Below, in pieces: positions 60,112 to 64,000 of a stretch of DNA of 64,000 bases. The DNA lies in NCBI GenBank assembly GCA_040220415.1, contig JAVJUV010000114.1, positions 7,465 through 71,464 of the forward strand, in the 5' to 3' direction. Source of the stretch: JAVJUV01 sp040220415. GTDB lineage: Bacteria; Pseudomonadota; Alphaproteobacteria; Rhodobacterales; Rhodobacteraceae. Numbering within the stretch: the stretch's first letter is position 1; each line of letters opens with the position of its first letter. The notes beneath the pieces were generated by a model. That model made no database searches and had not been told where the DNA came from. It saw nothing but the letters and a program-made list of their open reading frames with translations. Made by a program: the position numbers and the translations under genes.

Positions 60112-60789
60112 TCAAGCTGCAAATTCGACGGATCGACGACGCCGGTTTACGCCGCGGACAAGAAGCGTTGCGGCGAAGGCGGTCTCGGCGATCACCGCCA
60201 GCAAGTAGGCGGGCTGGAAGATCGCATAGGCATCCGGAGACATGACCCGGAGCGTGCTGCCGATCAGATAGACGACGCCTGCCAGGGCGACCATCGCGCC
60301 CAGCCAAGTCGGAAACATCCGGTGGCGGGTGAGGAGAAGCCCGGTCAGTATGCTGCTGATGCCGAAGAAGATCAGACCGAGGTCGTAGCCTGCGGCGTGA
60401 AGCGCAAGCGCGCCATGCGCCATTTCCGGCTGTCCTGCGCCTGACCAGACGAGCACCGAAAAAAGCGTCGTCAACCCGGCGCCGAGAATTGCCGCCTGGA
60501 TCAGGCGGAAGGCGGCGGCGAGAGTGGCGAGAAGCCTGCCGGCGGGCGCAAGAATGACGAAGAGCAGAACGGCCAGCGCGACGTCCGCCGAAATCATGAC
60601 GGCATCGGCCAGAACAGAGGCGCGCAGCAACGTCTCACCTGTCGCGAGCGCGGCTGCCGTGGCATCGGCCGAGGCTCCGGTCAGCGAACCGCGAAGGGCG
60701 AGTTCACCGGTCAGGCCGGTCATGATGATGACGAAGTAAAGTGCGCCGGCGGCGCGGAAGAGAAGAGGGGATTGGGCGTCGGATTGCAT
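60112..60789 (-). CDS. DUF4386-family membrane protein
   Basis: 225 residues with six to seven membrane segments; PLLFRAAGALYFVIIMTGLT at the start and HAAGYDLGLIFFGISSILTG and RVMSPDAYAIFQPAYLLAV further on are DUF4386 signatures. Function unknown. It is downstream of the SoxR-controlled promoter, which makes a role in redox or drug stress likely. The ATG at 60789 is the family start. Confidence 0.85.
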   Translation of the reverse strand: MQSDAQSPLLFRAAGALYFVIIMTGLTGELALRGSLTGASADATAAALATGETLLRASVLADAVMISADVALAVLLFVILAPAGRLLATLAAAFRLIQAAILGAGLTTLFSVLVWSGAGQPEMAHGALALHAAGYDLGLIFFGISSILTGLLLTRHRMFPTWLGAMVALAGVVYLIGSTLRVMSPDAYAIFQPAYLLAVIAETAFAATLLVRGVNRRRRSVEFAA

Positions 60790-60803
60790 GGGTACGGTCC
60801 TTT

Positions 60804-60986
60804 CTAGAGCGGCAGGCGCAATTCGGAGTGGCCGGGCTGGTCGCAGCCGCAATCGATCCCGATGTCACGCTGCAAGTGCCGGGATTGGGTCAGGGCCTGC
60901 ACCTGACTGCGATGGCAGAGAGATTGCAGTTCCTCGGCAAGGGCTTTCGACATCCTTTCGGGCGGCTTGAAAAAGAACCTGAACAT
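60804..60986 (-). CDS. Small protein under SoxR control
   Basis: 60 residues (MFRFFFKPPERMSKALAEEL start, several Cys/His such as CHRSQ and DCGCDQ). AAGGA precedes the ATG by eight bases, and the SoxR-box promoter lies 36 bp upstream. It begins the minus-strand unit with the DUF4386 gene, 14 bp apart. The family is not recognised. Confidence 0.65.
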   Translation of the reverse strand: MFRFFFKPPERMSKALAEELQSLCHRSQVQALTQSRHLQRDIGIDCGCDQPGHSELRLPL

Positions 60987-61021
60987 TCGAGTTTTCCTTG
61001 ATTCGGGTTTTCATTCTGGGC

Positions 61022-61052
61022 ACGCTACGACCTCAAGTTAACTTTAGGACAA
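61022..61052 (-). promoter_or_regulatory. SoxR-box promoter
   Basis: On the minus strand TTGTCC and TAGCGT are exactly 19 bp apart, and the spacer holds the near-perfect SoxR dyad, read on the plus strand as CCTCAAGTTAACTTTAGG (61031-61048). The overlong spacer is the standard SoxR activation target. It drives the small-protein/DUF4386 unit and lies 26 bp from soxR itself. Confidence 0.85.
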
Positions 61053-61073
61053 GCGAAAACTTCGGAGGGCGGG

Positions 61074-61544
61074 ATGAAGCCGAACGATCTGTCCGTCGGT
61101 GAAGTTGCGGCGCGGGCCGGAGTGCCGGTTTCGACGGTGCACTTCTACGAGGCCGAGGGCCTGATCGAGAGCTGGCGGACGACGGCCAATCACCGGCGCT
61201 ACGACCGGCGCGAGCTAAGGCGGATCGCCATTGCGCGGATCGCGCAGTCGGCCGGCATTTCGCTGGCCGAGGTCAGGCAGGTTCTGGACCGCATCCCGAG
61301 GGACCGGGCGGTGGGCAAGGACGAGTGGGCGCGGGCGGCCGAACCCTGGCGCGCCCTTCTGGAGGAGCGGATCGAGATGCTGACGCGTTTGCGGGACCAG
61401 ATGGGCTATTGCATCGGGTGCGGGTGCCTGTCCCTGGAGAATTGTCCACTGTACAACTCGGACGATACGCTTGGACAGAACGGGCCGGGCGCGCGGCGCT
61501 GGGTCGGAAAGGCCGACGAAAGAGCGGCACTGGACGGCGCGTAA
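61074..61544 (+). CDS. soxR: Redox-sensing regulator SoxR
   Basis: 156 residues. The MerR HTH (SVGEVAARAGVPVSTVHFYE) is followed by the dimer helix and the [2Fe-2S] ligand loop CIGCGCLSLENCPLYNSDD with four Cys in the SoxR spacing. Redox-cycling compounds oxidise the cluster and switch on the SoxR-box promoter. It is divergent from that promoter. Confidence 0.96.
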   Translation: MKPNDLSVGEVAARAGVPVSTVHFYEAEGLIESWRTTANHRRYDRRELRRIAIARIAQSAGISLAEVRQVLDRIPRDRAVGKDEWARAAEPWRALLEERIEMLTRLRDQMGYCIGCGCLSLENCPLYNSDDTLGQNGPGARRWVGKADERAALDGA

Positions 61545-61587
61545 GGCTTGCCAGCCGGGGATTCACCCGTTACATCCACGCTCCGGC

Positions 61588-61663
<76 letters not shown>

Positions 61664-61910
61664 GAATTTTCCTCCATGTGTCGAGTGCTTTGCGACCGGT
61701 TGTTGATGTGGGTGCAACAGGTGTCCCAGCGTGTGTGTGCGGCATGGTTGCCCGTGTCGGCGATGCATTTTTCGATCCGGGTTCAGGTTACTTGCGTCGT
61801 TGCGTCTTCGACGCCAGTATTCGTGGCACCGTGCATGCGTCAGAAGGTCTTCCGCAATTCCGACACGATCGAATTCCGAAAACAATCTTCCGGAAAAAGG
61901 AACGCGAAGC

Positions 61911-62072
61911 GTGACGCGCCGCTATTTTCTGGGAGCGAGCGTCGGTGGGGCAGTGGCGCTGCCGGGCGGTGCCGGCCTTTATTTCTGGTCGGACACGAAG
62001 TCGCTTCTTACCGATCCAGAACGGGCCGAGTTCGTCTATCGGGACGGCTGGATCGTGGGGGTGGGGCGGTGA
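61911..62072 (+). CDS. Tat-signal mini-protein coupled to a GMC oxidoreductase
   Basis: 53 residues from GTG: MTRRYFLGASVGGAVALPGG is a twin-arginine-like signal, then a short tail (ERAEFVYRDGWIVGVGR). Its TGA overlaps the GTG of the oxidoreductase (GTGA), so the two are translationally coupled. GAAGC lies upstream; the ribosome site is weak. It could be a small export partner, anchor or subunit. No family is recognised. Confidence 0.6.
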   Translation: MTRRYFLGASVGGAVALPGGAGLYFWSDTKSLLTDPERAEFVYRDGWIVGVGR

Positions 62073-63511
62073 TTCTGTCCCACGACGATCTGTCCCGGTC
62101 CGCGCAGCCGGGCACCGTTATCATCGGTTCGGGGCCCGCGGGTATCACGGTGGCGCTGAGGCTGGCGGAAAAGGGCATCCCCAGCCTGATCCTGGAAGCA
62201 GGCGGACTGGAATTCTCCGATGCCTCGCAGGATTTCTACCGGGGCGATGTGATCGGGGATCCCTACTATGATCTGGATACCACGCGGCTGCGGTATTTCG
62301 GCGGCAGCAGCAACCATTGGGCGGGGCGCTGCCGGCCTCTGAGCGCCATCGATTTCGAGGCGCGCGCGTGGGTTCCCCATTCGGGCTGGCCGATCGGCCG
62401 GGCGGACCTCGATCCCTATCAGGCGCGCGCGGACGACATGCTTGGCCTGGCGCGGACCGAGGAGCAGGCGTTGTCTTCCGAGTTGCTTGAGGTCAGTTAC
62501 TCGAACCCCGAACCCCTGAACTTCGCCGAGGCTTATGGAGACCGGTTCCGGACCTCGGACCTGATGCATCTTGCGCCCGATTGCGCCGTCCAGTCGCTGG
62601 AAGCGCGCGACGGGCAGGTGCGGCGCGTCCTGGCGAAGGCGCCGGATGGCACGGACATCGCGCTTTCGGTCGAGCGGGTGATCGTGGCGACCGGCGGGAT
62701 CGAGAACGCGCGACTGCTTTCCTGGTCGAACGTGGTCTCGCCCCAGCGCGTCGTGGCCGAAGAGGCCAGCCTTGGGCGCTACTGGATGGAGCATCCGCAC
62801 CACACGATCGGGGAGGTGGCGATACCGGCCCCGATCCATTCGTACGAAGATATCTGGTTTGCCGGGGCCGTGGCGCCCTCGGACGCGGCGCAGGAGCGCT
62901 ACGGGATCGCCAACGCCTCGCTTTTCTGGTTCCTGCCGCCGAACCTGCCGCCCTACGAGGATCTGCGATCGCGGATCGCGGGCGCGTTCTGCAGCGCTGC
63001 CGCGCCGGTAGTCCAGAAGCTTGAGGCACTGACCGGGCACAAGACCTGCATGGCCAAGACACTGGCCGTGTGGGAGCAGTATCCGGTGCCGGAAAACCGG
63101 GTCGCGCTTTCGGAGAGCGGGCGTGACGAGTTCGGTGTTCCGCGGGTGGAGCTGCACTGGAAGAAGGGCGGCGACGACTTCCGCACGGCCAAGGTGATTG
63201 CCGAATTGTTCGGGCGATACCTCTACTCCAGCGGCAAGGGCATGTTGCGGGTGGCGCACGGTATCGTCGAGGATACCGGTTTTCTGCCGACCGACTGGCC
63301 GGGTGGGCATCATCATTTGGGCGGGACGCGAATGTCGGACGACCCGAAGACCGGCGTCGTCGATGCGAACCTGCGAATTCACGGAATGCGGAACGCTTAC
63401 GTGGTCGGCTCGTCTGTCTTTCCGACCGGCGGCTACGCCAATCCGACCTATACCATCGTGCAACTTGCGCTGCGGCTGGGCGATCATCTTGCCGGTCAGC
63501 AGGGCGCCTGA
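62069..63511 (+). CDS. GMC-family FAD-dependent oxidoreductase
   Basis: 480 residues. The FAD motif TVIIGSGPAGITVALRLAEK is near the N-terminus, RYFGGSSNHWAGR near 75, and the C-terminal GMC block has HHHLGGTRMSDDPKTGVVD with the catalytic His and FPTGGYANPTYTI. It resembles sugar/alcohol or gluconate-type dehydrogenases. There is no signal peptide of its own; it starts inside the stop of the Tat mini-protein, implying joint export or complex formation. Confidence 0.88.
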   Translation: MILSHDDLSRSAQPGTVIIGSGPAGITVALRLAEKGIPSLILEAGGLEFSDASQDFYRGDVIGDPYYDLDTTRLRYFGGSSNHWAGRCRPLSAIDFEARAWVPHSGWPIGRADLDPYQARADDMLGLARTEEQALSSELLEVSYSNPEPLNFAEAYGDRFRTSDLMHLAPDCAVQSLEARDGQVRRVLAKAPDGTDIALSVERVIVATGGIENARLLSWSNVVSPQRVVAEEASLGRYWMEHPHHTIGEVAIPAPIHSYEDIWFAGAVAPSDAAQERYGIANASLFWFLPPNLPPYEDLRSRIAGAFCSAAAPVVQKLEALTGHKTCMAKTLAVWEQYPVPENRVALSESGRDEFGVPRVELHWKKGGDDFRTAKVIAELFGRYLYSSGKGMLRVAHGIVEDTGFLPTDWPGGHHHLGGTRMSDDPKTGVVDANLRIHGMRNAYVVGSSVFPTGGYANPTYTIVQLALRLGDHLAGQQGA

Positions 63512-63521
63512 ACGCGCGCCG

Positions 63522-64000
63522 TCAGCGGAACGCCCCAGGCCGGAGAATCGACAATGCATTGGCCCGGTCATCGGTCCAGGGCGGCTGACCGTCGGAGGTG
63601 ACGGACTTCCATTTCCCCGAAGCCAGAACGCCTGCGGCATGTGCGGGATCGCGGGCCAGAAGCGCGACATCGCTGGCGCGGTAGCCCGGATCGTCGCTGG
63701 CGTCGGGGCCGGTAAGCTGGCGCCACATATGGATGCCGCGCGCGTCCGCCGAGCGCGAAAGCGGCAGGCCGATGTCGTAGTAGCGGTTCGAGATGTGGAA
63801 GACGAGAATGCCGGTCTCGGTAAGGCGGTCGAGATAGAGGCCGATCGCCTCGTCCGTGGTCAGGTGGACCGGCACCGCGTCCGAGGAATAGGCGTCGATC
63901 ACGAGGATGTCGAAGCGCATGTCGCGCTGATCGTCCAGGACGACGCGGGCATCGCCCAGGTGCGTCGGCGCCCCGGGCGTGCAGGACGAGAGATAGGTGA
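63522..64000 (-). CDS. Spermidine synthase-like protein (C-terminal part, runs off right edge)
   Basis: The frame is open to the window's right edge and gives about 158 residues. LGDARVVLDDQRDMRFDILV, DAYSSDAVPVHLTTDEAIGL and ILVFHISNRYYDI match the Rossmann-type methyltransferase/spermidine synthase fold, as found in the C-terminal half of large fused membrane/spermidine-synthase-like proteins. Start and N-terminal part are outside the window. The stop is 10 bp from the convergent GMC stop. Confidence 0.8.
   Translation of the reverse strand, partial: TYLSSCTPGAPTHLGDARVVLDDQRDMRFDILVIDAYSSDAVPVHLTTDEAIGLYLDRLTETGILVFHISNRYYDIGLPLSRSADARGIHMWRQLTGPDASDDPGYRASDVALLARDPAHAAGVLASGKWKSVTSDGQPPWTDDRANALSILRPGAFR

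Noticed and set aside
59892..60208. Open frames crossing attR (66 and 103 codons)
   Set aside because: They read through the partial tRNA copy and contain translated tRNA sequence, so they are not genes.

Overview
The window is GC-rich, densely coded DNA of an alphaproteobacterium, most likely of the Rhodobacteraceae (Roseobacter group). This rests on protein resemblance (divergent putA/putR, SufT, TadG-type protein, two SoxR/tRNA-Val neighbourhoods typical of the family) and base composition; no rRNA marker is present.

Left chromosomal block (1-21281): the start of putA with its divergent Lrp-type regulator, a tRNA-Leu(UAA), then housekeeping genes: threonine aldolase, YcgN-type Cys-cluster protein, a NYN/LOTUS protein of foreign look, ribF, a MaoC hydratase, prs, a DsbA-like isomerase with an alpha/beta hydrolase, tpiA, an eutB/eutC-like pair, an A-type Fe-S carrier, a TadG-like VWA protein, sufT, tgt, a LysE exporter and lon.

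Integrated island (21311-60077): a tRNA-Val(CAC) gene at 21282-21356 has its 3' half repeated perfectly (47 bp) at 60031-60077. A tyrosine integrase and an excisionase-like gene lie just inside the left copy. The enclosed 38.7 kb is therefore an integrative element. Its left third carries redox/detoxification genes and three LysR/LuxR-type regulators (flavin monooxygenase, VOC, sulfotransferase, quinone oxidoreductases, WrbA, DsbA-like). The middle carries copper and metal resistance (copA with CueR-type promoters, a glutaredoxin, cueR, a CDF transporter), then a chimeric permease and an MFS carrier. Next come the complete arsenite oxidase locus aioX-aioS-aioR-aioB-aioA with its own DUF2478 protein and moeA, and an arsR-permease-thioredoxin-MBL-OsmC-AhpD-like operon. 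The right third holds an AraC-led group of small genes and the remnant of another recombinase module beside attR.

Right chromosomal block (60078-64000): a SoxR regulon (soxR, a SoxR-box promoter and a divergent small-gene/DUF4386 unit), tRNA-Val(UAC), a translationally coupled Tat mini-protein and GMC oxidoreductase, and the C-terminal part of a spermidine-synthase-like gene.

How the island works together (inference): AioX senses As(III) in the periplasm and signals through AioS/AioR. AioBA, exported by Tat and supplied with molybdenum cofactor through MoeA, oxidises arsenite to arsenate. Permeases, ArsR and thiol-redox proteins handle cytoplasmic arsenicals, and copA/cueR/CDF handle co-occurring metals. 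The most unusual points are an AioR that has lost the sigma-54 contact loop and Walker B acids, a permease whose first membrane segments are replaced by an unrelated soluble segment next to a decapitated RuvC-like gene, and a family of 56-bp hairpin repeats inside the island.
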